Assembly (NCBI GenBank): GCA_013400115.1
Contig: VXBP01000230.1
Coordinates: 68,024 to 132,023, forward strand
DNA from: Rhinopomastus cyanomelas
Taxonomy: Eukaryota > Chordata > Aves > Bucerotiformes > Rhinopomastidae
DNA length: 64,000 nucleotides
Direction of reading: 5' to 3'
The position numbers and the translations under genes were made by a program. The first letter of the stretch is position 1; every line of letters starts with the position of its first letter. This document shows positions 1 to 11,090 of this stretch, in pieces. Under the pieces are notes generated by a model. It searched no databases, had not been told where the DNA came from, and saw only the letters and a list, made by a program, of their open reading frames with translations.

Positions 1-165
1 ACAGACAGGTCGTTAAACCTTGCGGGAAGCTGCTTAACTCTTCCTAGCTCGGTCGGCCTTCGTGGTGATCGGTAGCTACCCAAGTGCACCACCTATAGCA
101 GGTTTTCCAAGCCCTAACCTTGCAAAACAAAGATGCCAGGAAGACCTTTATTCCAAGAAACGTAC
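1..165 (-). other. ROBO2 intron, 5' end only
   Basis: Intron following the 43-nt exon, cut by the window edge. No repeat or exon recognised. Confidence 0.8.
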
Positions 166-208
166 CTTCCGTTGCTCATCAGTCCTCCGTCGCCTCTTTG
201 GAAAGTGA
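166..208 (-). CDS. ROBO2: ROBO2 exon: first constitutive cytoplasmic exon (43 nt)
   Basis: Encodes (V)TFQRGDGGLMSNG plus two bases of Ser, the membrane-proximal cytoplasmic tail of ROBO2. The acceptor is CAACACAG/TC and the donor GGAAG/GTACGT. Entry is phase 1 and exit phase 2, so it cannot be skipped alone. The next exon (expected to continue RPGLLNAG) is beyond the left edge. It is the last ROBO2 exon visible. Confidence 0.93.
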
Positions 209-252
209 CTGTGTTGTGGTTGGGACAACGGAACGAATGGACACGCACACGT

Positions 253-269
253 ACACACACACACACAGA
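253..269. repeat. Short (CA)n microsatellite
   Basis: About seven CA dinucleotides, 45 bp upstream of the 43-nt exon on the sense strand. Confidence 0.7.
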
Positions 270-1498
270 TAAGACAGGGAAAAAGGCGTTAGTAAGGATT
301 TAAAACAGCAGCAACGCAGACCGCTCAGTGTCCAAGGTCGGCGGCCTCTTGGCATCACTGCGCAGCCAAGTACAGAACCGATAAGGAAGAGATCAAACAC
401 CTCGGGGACACCGTCCGTCACAGGATCTCACTGCATGTCATTGATTAACATCAGTTTGCTCCGCAGCTCGCGAGGCAGCAAAACCACCGGTCTGGGCTTA
501 GCACCGGCCCCTTCGTGTGACTTTGCACCGTGAGGTTGAGCTACATGATGAGATTGGTTTCTTGGCAAGCTCCTGCTTCAGCACACGACGACACTGCACC
601 GGCGAGTTAATAACTTTGTGTTGTAAGGCGGCCAGGTAGTGTCGCCACACAAACGTGCCGCTTCCCAAGACAAACACAAAGTGGTGGCAGCTCTGTTAGA
701 GCTGAAGGGGGGACAAAAAGGCATTAGAGCTGCTCTAGTGAGAAGAAGAGCAGAGGAGCCCAGCACCCACCACACACCTTGGAAGAAAACGCGGGTTTAG
801 TCTGGCTGTGGGTGACACCAAGGACGTATGAAGAGGGCGACAACAGGTTTTGTTATTGGCCTCATGGGTGTTTGAGAAAACCCCTTACTGACCCTATTAA
901 CCAGATTACACTTCAGGCCAGTCTGGGTAAACCCACACTCCTGGTGAGATGCTAATTGACAACAGTTGATGCTGCTTTTCGAAGCCCGGGCAAGTATTTC
1001 TGATCAGGGCCAACAGACTGCTCTTGTTTACAGTAGCAACATCCCATTACGTATCTTCAGGCACCGACAAGGCAGACTATTAAATCACACCAGCGTCCTG
1101 GACACCTGCACCCTTACAGACCCCTGGAAACATGAGAGTTCAAATTTCAGAGAGGAATGGAAGACTCTGCAGCCAGTCTAATTTAAAACAGACCCTGTCT
1201 TCGAGGTTCCTCCCAATCCCTAGCGCTCTGTGATGCCGTGATACCGTTTAGCTTCATAAAACAGACATTCCCATCATTAAATTATAGCTCCCAGAATATC
1301 TGTAAGATTTTCCAAGTATTAGTCCAAACTGCACCAGTTCAAGATGAAGTTTTCTACTACCCACCAATCTAATGAGAAAAAACTGCTGCAACAAATTAAA
1401 AAATGCTGGAATCACTCAAAAAAAAAAAAAAATAGCACAAATCCAATGGGAAAATACTTCTGATACCTTATAGACTCTTAGTAACTTTAATAATAATT

Positions 1499-1812
1499 TC
1501 ACAGAACATTAGGGACTGGAAGGGACCTTGAAAGTTCATCTAGTCCAATCCTCCTGCCGCAGCAGAATCATCTAAATGAAGTCACACAGGAACATGGGCA
1601 GATGGGTTTTCATGGAATCACAGAATCATTAGGGATTGGAAGGGACCTTGAAAGATCATCTAGTCCAAGCCCCCTGCCACAGCAGGATCACCTAGACCAA
1701 GTCACATAGGAACATGTCCATGTTGGTTTTAAATATCTGCAAAGAAGGAGACTCTACAACCTCCCTGGGTAGCCCATTCCAGTGCATGGAACTGGGAAGG
1801 AAATCATTTAAC
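1499..1812 (-). mobile_element. Two stacked CR1 family A ends
   Basis: Two 3' ends (1,499-1,612 and 1,614-1,812). The second still encodes NGLPREVVESPSLQIFK, the C-terminal end of the CR1 reverse-transcriptase protein. Confidence 0.9.
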
Positions 1813-3347
1813 ACCAATGCACTCATGGCTGTTATCTGAAAGAAAAAGTAAAGCATCTTCTGGGTGGATGTGTCTCCAGAACAAAGACAGCCAAAACTCC
1901 TCCTGAAATGTGGACACGTCATCAGGATGCTGCAGGAAAAAACAACCACATTCCTGGTGCTGCTCATACATGGGCTACCTGAGGCTGTAGAGAGAAGCTG
2001 CCTTCCCTCAGCATCAGCCCCGTGAAAGGGAAGACAGCTAACAACAGCAGATAGGGTCAGGCTGCCAGCACAAGCGCTGTGTTTATCACTCCTGCCGCAC
2101 GTGTTGTCAGCGTTTTGCCGGCGGTTTGATTCCTGCAATTACTACCCAAGTCTAAGCGCCTGAGCGGGAGCCCAGTTAATGCGGCGCCGGCTTGTAGATG
2201 TCACTGCACAAATAAAACACAGCGACAGCTGGCTGCATTCATCCTGTCTCTGCTTCAAAAAGACGCGGAGCAATTTGAAGGGGCAATGTAAGAGGAGGAA
2301 GGGAAGGGGCTCCCATCGCTGACCCACCCATCTCTCTCGCTTTTTATCACCAGGGAGGCAGAAAAGCTCTTTCAGCGCTCTTTGCGTCTGATAGACCTTC
2401 TTAGAAAGGCTGAAGACCTGCAGGGATGAGATTGGTTTTCGAAAGAAGATGAAAAAATAACGTCCACACAGCGAGATTTGGAAGGAATTCTCACAGGCTT
2501 CTGCTTCAAGGGCTGAAAACAGGCGGCAACACGGTCCGAGCGGCATTTTAAATGCACAGACACTTAAGGAAACGCTACTGTGCACATTGGGATGAAGAAC
2601 GGCAGCCGCCAAGGAGCTCTCTGCATGCTTCTCGTTCAGTATACAAGGGGGTACCCAAACAATTTGCTAATATTATCTGACAAGGTTAAACTTAATTTTC
2701 ATGCCTGCTAGAATAAGAGGGCAGAGTAAGTTGACACGCAGAGGCGAGAAAGCTTCAGAGAGCTCCCCATGCGCCTATCTCTTGGAGGCCACATTTCCCT
2801 ATCGCAAATGAAAACTTCCAAGCGTCCGGGCAAGCCTCGTTCCTCCTCCTGATAAGCTGCTCCTCAAATATGAGTGTAGATTAATCCTCTCTTAATAGGC
2901 TTTAACTCAGCACGAAGAAAATTCCACCAAGTCTTGTGCCTACCTCTGGATGGTTCTGTCAAACAATTTATCCTCATTTACCAGTTGCGGGAGCGGCCCA
3001 GGAACCGCACGGCGTTGCGCACGTCTTCACTGCTCATCTGGTTTTGTTCACTCAGCTTTGTGAAACCTTTAATCCCAAGGAGTCCCTAGTCGCTCAATGA
3101 GCTGACCCACTCGGAAGTGGAAATATGGATTTGCTTTCGTCACACGACTGCGGGCCCTGACACTCGAAAACACCCGAGAATTCAAGTGAGCATGTCCGGG
3201 CACAACGATGAGTTTGAGGGCACAGGAAAGATGAGCGGAGAAATGAAGTTTTCCTTATTACTTCAAAGGCACCACACACTTCTGCGGTGGAGAAATGCAA
3301 CCCCCAGCATAAAATAAGCAAAATATCTCCTGTCTTTGTGACACAGG

Positions 3348-3410
3348 AATCACAGAATCACTCTGGTTGGAAAAGACCCTTGGGATCATCAAATGAAACG
3401 GTGCCTCTAC
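3348..3410 (-). mobile_element. CR1 family B fragment
   Basis: A short 3' end beginning ATCACAGAATCACTCTGGTT. Confidence 0.8.
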
Positions 3411-3462
3411 TATGCAAGAAGAAGTCAGACACTTCTTTTGTGCCATCTACCTTTTCTAGTGT

Positions 3463-3625
3463 CACAATCACTGAACATTAGAGATTGGAAGGGACCTTGA
3501 AAGATCTTCTAGTCCAATCACAGAACATTAGGGACTGGAAGGGACCTTGAAAGATCATCCAGTCCAATCCCCCTGCCAGAGCAGGACCCCCTAGACCCAG
3601 TCGCACAGGCAATAAGCATCCAGAC
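3463..3625 (-). mobile_element. Two nested CR1 family A ends
   Basis: A 55-bp piece is interrupted by a second copy at its 'tagtccaatc' point, 56 bp upstream of the 27-nt microexon's donor. Confidence 0.88.
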
Positions 3626-3680
3626 AGCAAATGTTTCAGTGATGCGTTGGTGAGGTAACAGACAGACTAATGGACAGTAC

Positions 3681-3707
3681 CTGCAGGGGTGAAGGTGAAG
3701 GACTGAA
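3681..3707 (-). CDS. ROBO2: ROBO2 27-nt microexon after the membrane segment (candidate)
   Basis: The sense strand shows a strong pyrimidine tract ending CTTTCTTGTTTTGCAG, then 27 bases, then donor GTACTG. Both junctions are phase 1. Inclusion reads NYA-VQSFTFTPA-VTFQRGD; skipping gives NYA-VTFQRGD. SFTFTPA closely resembles SFTFTPT, which I recall from ROBO1 at this position, so it looks like a homologous alternative cytoplasmic exon and not chance. The 37 bases upstream (3,711-3,747) contain no AG. Confidence 0.82.
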
Positions 3708-5351
3708 CTGCAAAACAAGAAAGCAAACACATTGTGAGTTACACACCCTGACCATGATCGCAGGGCACGAGCTTCCTCTGGAAGTCACTTCATTGTGGGT
3801 GGATATTATAAGCAGGACACAACAGTTGAGCTTAAAGCACTAACCAGCCAGCAGCCAATGAGATGGTGGTTGGAAGGGTCAGCAGTGAACTTTGACAGTC
3901 ATGTGTGAGGACTTTAACATGCTGCTCTCCACACTGCAAACAACAGGATGAGCTCTGGAGCGTGACCTGGTTATGAACGTTCCGCAAGCAGACCCTGTGC
4001 CACGATGCTGACGATGGGAACTCTGTGCCACGATGCAGTGCTCACACCACACTTAGATGCAGCAAACACCATGAGGAGGGATGAGTTGCAGGAGACATAC
4101 TGTTTGGGGTGACTGTTAGAATTTTTTAGACCTTTAGGGTACAAAAAGCCTTGTTCTCAGTTGTTCCCCCAGCCCCCTGCCAACTCACAGATGAGATTTT
4201 TGCTTAGCCTGAGTCTAAAGTTTATTTACAGGACTGTTTCCTAAGAGGAGTAACAGCACAGCTGTTGCTTAACATGACCCATCTTGGCATCTGGACTGGC
4301 ATTTCATATAATCACAGGTCTGGGTGGATGTGGTACACATTAGTCTCTCAGTGAGTGAACATCACTGATGTTAAGGAAAAGAACCCATCTCAGCATAAGT
4401 CATCACTAATACAGAGCACGTGGTGACACAGGGTGAGGTCCCAACAAAACCAGATCTGTCCAACAGCCACCAAAATGGCCTCTCCTCCCTCTGCTGCTCA
4501 TCTGATTTATTCTTGGGCTGCCTTGTGTCACTAAGCCAGTGGAAAACTAATCCAGCAGGAAGGATTAAAAACCAGTATCAGGTGGTTTCCTTCTGGTTTA
4601 TTGAGCCCGATCAGGACGTTGAAGAGTCTGATGATGGCTGATAGCAAGGTGAGGAGAAGCAGAACCCTTTGCAGGGAACAAACCCTGGCCAGTTGTTAAG
4701 AGATGCATTTTCAGAACGTGGTTCTCCAAACCGATCTGCGATTGGCGCAACGCACTTGGTCAGATCTCAAAAGAGATCTCACAGGGGAGATGTTCCAAGG
4801 TGTTCTACCTCCAAGGCCAAACTTCTAACGGCTCCTACCACAGGTCAGTTTTGACCACGCTTCTCTGCCTAAGACATGACTCCCTTCTCCTGCAGCTATA
4901 GGTGTGGAGGCACTGATGAAGGACCTCCATCCACGTCCCATGCCCACAACTGCAAAGACTCAGCAACGAAGAAGACGAACACTCTTTTTCTAATCTCCCT
5001 TGTAGGGGTCTAATCTAATCCACACTCAACGATGTAACTGGAGCCAGAGCTCTATCAGAGTGCCTTCTGAGGAAGGAGTAAGAGGAGCAGTTAACCCTCC
5101 TTGTACCTGTTAACGCTCGATGCACTGGAGATGTCAACATAAAAAAACTGTCATGACGGTGATGCGATGTGGTACCGGGCAATGCGCTGAAAGCTTCTCA
5201 GACACCAGCACAGCAGACACGTAAACAGGCACACGCACCTCACCCCGGCCACCTTTGCTGGGGGTTTCACACGGCCTTTTTAGGTAGGTTTAACAGCACC
5301 TGCCTTCTTCCAGTTAGAACCTGATGAGATGGTAGCAGCTACTGCTCTTAC

Positions 5352-5534
5352 CAGCATAATTGCTGAGTCCCTTCCTCTTCTTTCTGCGCCAGTACAGCCA
5401 GATGCTGAAGCCCATCAGAATCACCCAGCACGCACCGCCAATGCCAGCTATAAAGGCAGGCTGTTTGACAACATCCGTGATTTGCTCGGTTATGCTGTTG
5501 TTATTTTCGGTGATGACAACTTCATGGCGGCCTC
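5352..5534 (-). CDS. ROBO2: ROBO2 exon: juxtamembrane and transmembrane segment
   Basis: Encodes (G)GRHEVVITENNNSITEQIT, then DVVKQPAFIAGIGGACWVIL, then MGFSIWLYWRRKKRKGLSNY and A. A hydrophobic run of about 20 residues (FIAGIGG to IWLYW) is followed by the basic stop-transfer RRKKRK, so the receptor crosses the membrane here with the C-terminus inside. NNNS includes an N-glycosylation sequon. The acceptor is TTGTGCAG/GA and the donor GCTG/GTAAGA (phase 1). A CR1 starts about 40 bp upstream of the acceptor. Confidence 0.98.
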
Positions 5535-5575
5535 CTGCACAAGAGAAATTCAACAGAACGCTGAGACGGTGCTTC

Positions 5576-5757
5576 CTGGAGCGGGTTTTGAACATCTCCA
5601 GAGAAGAAGACTCCACAACCTCCCTGGGCAGCCCCTTCCAGTGCTCTGTCACCTTCACTGTGGAGAAGTCCCCTCTCATAGCGATGTGGAACCTCCTCCG
5701 TTCCAGCTCATCCTGTCCAGGATAAACAGCCCCAACCCCTCAGCCGTTTCTCATACA
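5576..5757 (-). mobile_element. CR1 fragment next to the transmembrane exon
   Basis: Internal CR1 part, encoding HWKGLPREVVESSSLEMFKT on the sense strand. It lacks the 3' tail. Confidence 0.88.
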
Positions 5758-6189
5758 ACACATGACATTTAAAGCGAAGCAAAAGGCACGTCACCTCGGG
5801 TTCCGTCGCCCTACTTCATGCAGCGCAGGTGTTTCCGTATCAGCGCTGTCAGTTCAACTAATTAGAACACAGACAAGGGAAATGTGCGACCTGTAACGCT
5901 CCACTGTTCCCGAAGACAAAACCATAATGAAATATAATGTCTTCCTCCCATTGGAGAGTAACGAAGAACAAAACTAATTTGTTGGGCCAAAAATTAATTA
6001 GACACATCAGATTCAATTGTACCTATTACTGTGAAAGTTTGCAGCTGTTCCTCATATTATGATGCCAACGATAGAATGAAGAGTGAATGGCCAGCTGAGG
6101 AAGTTAAATAATAGCCACGACCATTATCCAACGTTGCTGTTATCTCCAATTTTATCTCAAGTTTTCCACGTGGATTTTTTTTGCCTATC

Positions 6190-6285
6190 AATAGTGATCT
6201 AGACGATCCTGCTGTGGCAGAGGGATTGGACTGGATGGTCTTTTGAGGTCCCTTCCAATCCCTAATGTTCTGTGATTCTGTGATC
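6190..6285 (+). mobile_element. CR1 family A 3' end
   Basis: Ends CCAATCCCTAATGTTCTGTG then ATTCTGTG. Confidence 0.88.
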
Positions 6286-6515
6286 ATGAGACTTTTATTC
6301 TTAATTCTCTTTGAATCTTCCACAAGATCCTTCAATGTCCCAGGCTCAGGACTTCACTTAAGGGTGACTCATTTCTAACTACAGAAATAACTTTGCAATG
6401 CTCCATATTCTGCTGATTTTACTTTCTGGATTCTTATGGATGTGAGAAGTTGGTAGTTGATTAACCACTGGGAAAAAGATCTTCTTCTTGGAAGAATATT
6501 TTCTGCATTTCAGAA

Positions 6516-6642
6516 CAGAATCACAGAACGTTAGGGATTGGAAGGGACCTCCAAAGATCATCCAGTCCAATCCCCCTGCCACAGCAGGGTCACCTAGAGC
6601 AAGACACACAGGAACACATCCAGGCAGGTTTTAAATGTCCCC
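6516..6642 (-). mobile_element. CR1 family A 3' end
   Basis: 127-bp piece starting CAGAATCACAGAACGTTAGG. Confidence 0.88.
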
Positions 6643-7423
6643 AGGAATTTTTTAAATGTCTTCAGGAAGAAAATATTTAATAATAAGAAAAAGATTCACA
6701 ACCAAACAACAGCCCCTTCGGGAAATAACTGCATCAGTTCATTCAGACAAAAGCAGTGAAATTCTTACCTTATGCTCACTCAACTCAACTTTGCTAAATA
6801 CAATGACATCTCCAATTTGCACCCTTTTGTTCCTACTTCTACGCTTTTCACTTGAGATGCAGAAAGAAACAGAATCTGTCTCCATGAGGAGCTTAACTCA
6901 GCCTGGAAACAAAGCCCGGGATGATGACACTACCTGTGCTCTGTATTTGGGCATTAAGGTTTTGATAGAGATAGTTGGTGGCTCGGGACACCTGAGCAGA
7001 AATGACTTCAGACGTGCAGAACACTGAGTGTAAACAGTGCCTCGGGCACCAACGGTACGAGTAAAGATTTATTGCAGCCATCTGAACAGGAGGGAAAGGG
7101 AGCTCGAGCCGTGCGCTCCATAAATCCATCAACCTGCGGAAGTGGTAAATTCATTTAACAAATATTAAATCAGTTTCACTAGATAATCTGCACTCTCTCG
7201 CGCGTGTCTTAGGCAGAGATTCTCCTCCGCGGGCTGCGAGAAGCCTGCACAAAGACAAGACACGCTGTCAGAAGGCAGTGGGATGTTGAAACCTGCCTAA
7301 CAAGGCTCTACTCCAAGCTCATCTTTTGCTTCGTGGGTTTTTACGTTTCCAGAAGTGACGTCCAAACACATTCCTGAAAGCTCAAGCAGGCAAAACGAGA
7401 CAACAGAATAGACGGTCACTCAC

Positions 7424-7595
7424 CAATTATTATGGGCTGTGGCTCACTCTTCACTCCCACGCCCGCACTGGTGCTGGCAGCGACTTCCACGCGGTACTGA
7501 ATACCTGGATACAGGCCACCTATCACCACAGACCGAATGGCTGCATCGACTGTTTTGTTGATATGAAACCGACTCTCGTTACCTAGGCACCAGAT
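7424..7595 (-). CDS. ROBO2: ROBO2 exon: second half of FN3 domain 3
   Basis: Encodes IWCLGNESRFHINKTVDAAI, then RSVVIGGLYPGIQYRVEVAA, then STSAGVGVKSEPQPIII and a split Gly. NES and NKT are two N-glycosylation sequons. The acceptor is GTCCCAG/A and the donor ATTG/GTGAGT. The likely branch site ACTAAC lies at 7,615-7,620, where a palindromic TATA-rich tandem array begins, so the array sits directly on the splice signal. Confidence 0.97.
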
Positions 7596-9661
7596 CTGGG
7601 ACAAGAGTTGATGTGTTAGTCTATAGATAGACTATAGACCTATATACATAGACTTTATAGGTAGTCTATAGACTATATATCTGTATATCTAGTCTATAGA
7701 TAGACTACAGATCTATATATCTAGACTTTATATATGTCTCCATTATAGACTATACATCTATACATAGACTTTATAGATAGTCTATAGACTATATATCTGT
7801 ATATCTAGTCTATAGATAGACTACAGATCTATATATCTAGACTTTATATATAAGTCTCCATTATAGCCTATACATCTATACATAGACTTTATAGACAGCC
7901 TATAGACTATATATCTGTATATCTAGTCTATAGACAGACTATAGACCTATATACATAGACTTTATAGATAGTCTATAGACTATATATCTGTATATCTAGT
8001 CTATAGACAGACTATAGACCTATATACATAGACTTTATAGATAGTCTATAGACTATATATCTCTATATATTCTAGACTATATTTCTCTATACCTAGACTT
8101 ATATATAAAGTCTCCATATACATAGACTATATACAGAGACTACACATAAAGTCTATATAGATACACACACATACTACATGCAAAGTATATATATAGTCCT
8201 TCTCTATATAAAGGATATATATAGACACTGTATATACACTTTAGCCAGCCCACACTAATCAAGTAGATACCTAATCCAACACAGAAGAGATGTGATAGGT
8301 GGTGACTCTAGCTAGTTTTATAAACAGCCTTGAGGTCTGAGCATTCACCTGGAACACAGCTTTCATTAACCATCAACCCTCTCTATTTACTATCTATACA
8401 TTTTGGTTTTCAAGAGCGTACTTTACTTATTTGCCCATAAGGCCCTCGATTGTTAAGAGTGACTCCTACCACAGTCAGAACTCAGATCAGTTAAGGCAGA
8501 AGACAATTATTAATTGATATGAAAATGAGATCAATAAACTGCTGGGATAAATAAATCTTGATAGTGACTAAAAACAAAAGAAGTGCTGTGCTAAACGCAA
8601 ATGCTGCGAGCACTTACTGCATCCCTCTGATCAGATGGTAAGCTGAGGTTGAGTAATGAGTTGATTTGAAAGCCAAACGCTTCCTCCCTTCCTGATGCTG
8701 TTCCAGGATACAGCACGTAGGAGAAAATACAGCTTTCCGTGTGAATAAGCGGTGTCCCCCACTTCCACCCTTTGTGGGACTGTCAAAAAGGCTGCCTTGC
8801 TCTATTTTGAATTCAAATTTCACAGCGGGTACAGTAGCCAGGCACAGCAACGTTATTTAACAGTGCGCTCCACGGTCACAAGCCTCTGACGATGCTGAGC
8901 TCTGCCCAGTCGTCTCCATAGTCCTCCACACCGGTATCACACCACACTTCTTCCATGTGATGAGCAGCAGTGAGATTAGTGGGATATTACAGATGACAAC
9001 AAAATGCAAGATTATGTATAGACAGTGGCTACTACTAGCCATCACAGCAACAACGGAGGAGGAAATGCAAGCAAGGCAGGCAGCTCTCTTGTAACAAGCC
9101 CTGGGATGTAATGGTGATGTTGAGGCTGCTCCTCAGATCCAACAGTCACACAGGTTGTGACTCCTGAAAGGGGCGGCACTTGGAAGTCTGGTGTTCTTCT
9201 AGAGCCACAGCCCTTGACTATGACCTTGAAGTGTGTGGACTAGCATTACTGCTGGGAGAAGAGGCTGCTTTCCTGATAGACTGAAGGCACCAAAGACAGG
9301 GACATGGGGGAGGACTGGCTATCTTGAGAGTGTAGAAGTCCTTCATGAAAACACCCTTCTTGCTCCTCAGCAGGCAAAAGCAAGAAAGAGAAGGACTGCA
9401 AGCTGGCCAGCAACTACAGCTCTACTGCTGTACAGCTCTACAGCTCCATGCTAGCTCACAAAAACTTTGCTTTTAGTGTAACAGAAGGACTGTTTTCTGA
9501 AAGAGATGTAAAAAACCATAAGCAGTCACTCCTCTCTGTGCGATCACATGCGGAGCTGTAAATCCTGTCAGAATCCAACTCAATAACCAGCATCACCGTT
9601 CCACAACCCGAGCAGAGCGTTTTCTTAAACACACAACCCTCCTGCGTGCCGTTGGTCCCAC
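7596..9661 (-). other. ROBO2 intron with TATA-rich tandem array
   Basis: The first 630 bp are the tandem array; 8,250-9,660 is unique DNA without CR1 or any exon I can support. Confidence 0.75.
7610..8240. repeat. Palindromic TATA-rich tandem array
   Basis: About 630 bp of CTATAG/TATATA units. The marker TCTAGTCTATAG recurs at about 7,689, 7,804, 7,922 and 7,995, giving spacings near 115, 118 and 73 bp. It contains the perfect 16-base palindrome ATAGTCTATAGACTAT several times. The right end decays into (TA)-rich and CA-rich sequence. Confidence 0.9.
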
Positions 9662-9786
9662 CTTATATTCCTGGATGACTCCGTTTTGGTGATCGGGAGG
9701 AGGAGGATCCCAGGAGATGCTGATGCTGGTGCTGTTGTGGCTTCCAACCGTCAGGACAGTAACAGACTGAGGAGGAGCGCTCGGAG
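9662..9786 (-). CDS. ROBO2: ROBO2 exon: first half of FN3 domain 3
   Basis: Encodes (A)PSAPPQSVTVLTVGSHNST, then SISISWDPPPPDHQNGVIQE and YK. NST is a glycosylation sequon and SISISWDPP is the FN3 B strand. The acceptor is GTGCAG/CT. The donor is AAG/GTGGGA, weak at +3 and +4. The exit is phase 0. Confidence 0.96.
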
Positions 9787-10398
9787 CTGCACCAGGGAGA
9801 GGGAACAAACAGGAGGAGGAATCAGCCTGCACATTTTGACACCTACATTGTCAGATGCTGGTTCAGCTGCAACACAAACGGTTCTTGGTGGAGTCCCCGT
9901 GACCTTGAATGATGCTGAGAAGCAAGGTACTGGAGGGGGCAACGGGGCTGCGCTGTGCACGATTTGACGCTTAGCCAGCTCCAGCGAAGCACAGAAAGGT
10001 GGCCTTGGGCTATTCCTTGCGATCCTGCGAAGCCTAACCCCGGTGAAGTTAATAGCTGCATTGTGTGTGTTTATGCCAAACAAATTCGTTTGCCACACAG
10101 CAAAGAAAATTAGCATTTTAAAAGTCTTCAAGTTACTCAGTAACAACAAACCCATGAATAAATGTTTGCTTGCAGCACTAATTAGAACAATATTTTACGT
10201 GAAAATAATAATCATAAAAACGGGGCTACAGAACTCTCTTGTTTTTAAGCACAATGGAGCAACTGGCTGAAATGCAGCTGATTCCATCTGCAGATACAAA
10301 GGGCATTCAGAAATGGAATTTCCTCTACATGCTTCCTGGAAGCACAGACAGAGAGAGGCAGAGGAGAGCAAATGCTAAAGAAACACAAAGTGAATACG

Positions 10399-10578
10399 TC
10401 ACGGAATCATTCAGGTGGGAGAAGACCCCCTGCATCACCGCATCCAACCAGCAACCCTACTCAACAAGTTCACCCCTAAACCAGATCCCCCAGTGCTACA
10501 TCTAAGCGTCTTGTAGACTCATCCAGGGGTGGGGACTCAACCACCACCCTGAGCAGCCCATTCCAGCGCCCTAACATT
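10399..10578 (-). mobile_element. CR1 family B 3' end
   Basis: Starts CACGGAATCATTCAGGTGGG and includes the TTCACCCCTAAACCAGATCC block. Confidence 0.88.
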
Positions 10579-10825
10579 GAAATCAAAACACACTGCCTTC
10601 ATTTGCCCTTGCATCACGGCTGCCGTGAATATTCTAGTCAGTCACCTCCAAGAGCGTGCTGGAGGGGACTTCTTTGAGGATGCAGTGAGATTTTGAGGCA
10701 AAATTAAAATTATGAACACAGCTGACATAATTGTCCTAAGAGCTGCTCTAAGGCAAGAAGGAGTTGGCGAACAGTAGCCAAAACTAAGGAGGAGAGGACA
10801 GGGGAGGATAGGGGTGGGTAGCCTG

Positions 10826-10936
10826 GAGGTGTTCCTGTGTGACTTGGTCTAGGTGATCCTGCTGTGGCAGGGGGATTGGACTGGATGATCATCCAAGGTC
10901 ATTTCCAATCCCTAATGTTTCTATGATTTTATGATA
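10826..10936 (+). mobile_element. CR1 family A 3' end
   Basis: Reads TGTTCCTGTGTGACTTGGTC through to a TTCTATGATTTTATGATA tail, which runs into the 11-bp minisatellite. Confidence 0.9.
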
Positions 10937-11090
10937 GGGGAGCACAGGAGAAGCACAGGAGAAGCACAGGAGAAGCACAGGAGAAGCACAGGAGAAGCAC
11001 AGGAGAAGCACAGGAGAAGCACAGGAGAAGCACAGGAGAAGCACAGGAGAAGCACAGGAGAAGCACAGGAGAAGCACAGGAGACGATGGG
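10937..11090. repeat. 11-bp minisatellite (GAAGCACAGGA)n
   Basis: About 14 near-perfect copies, then degenerate copies to about 11,200. It directly follows the 3' end of a plus-strand CR1. Its apparent long open frames are products of the repeat. Confidence 0.95.

Larger units (their letters stand above)
209..5351 (-). other. ROBO2 intron around the 27-nt microexon
   Basis: Holds a short (CA)n run at 253-269, CR1 fragments at 1,499-1,812, 3,348-3,410 and 3,463-3,625, and the 27-nt microexon. The rest is unique: 270-1,490 and 1,815-3,340 (AT-rich around 2,640-2,950), and 3,750-5,350. No other exon is supported. Confidence 0.75.
5535..7423 (-). other. ROBO2 intron before the transmembrane exon
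   Basis: Contains CR1 pieces at 5,576-5,757, 6,190-6,285 and 6,516-6,642. The unique part at 6,769-6,850 is flanked by good splice signals (see findings) but reads to a stop in the required frame. Confidence 0.75.

Noticed and set aside
5329..5772. 147-codon plus-strand frame over the transmembrane exon
   Set aside because: Antisense shadow of the ROBO2 exon and a CR1 fragment.
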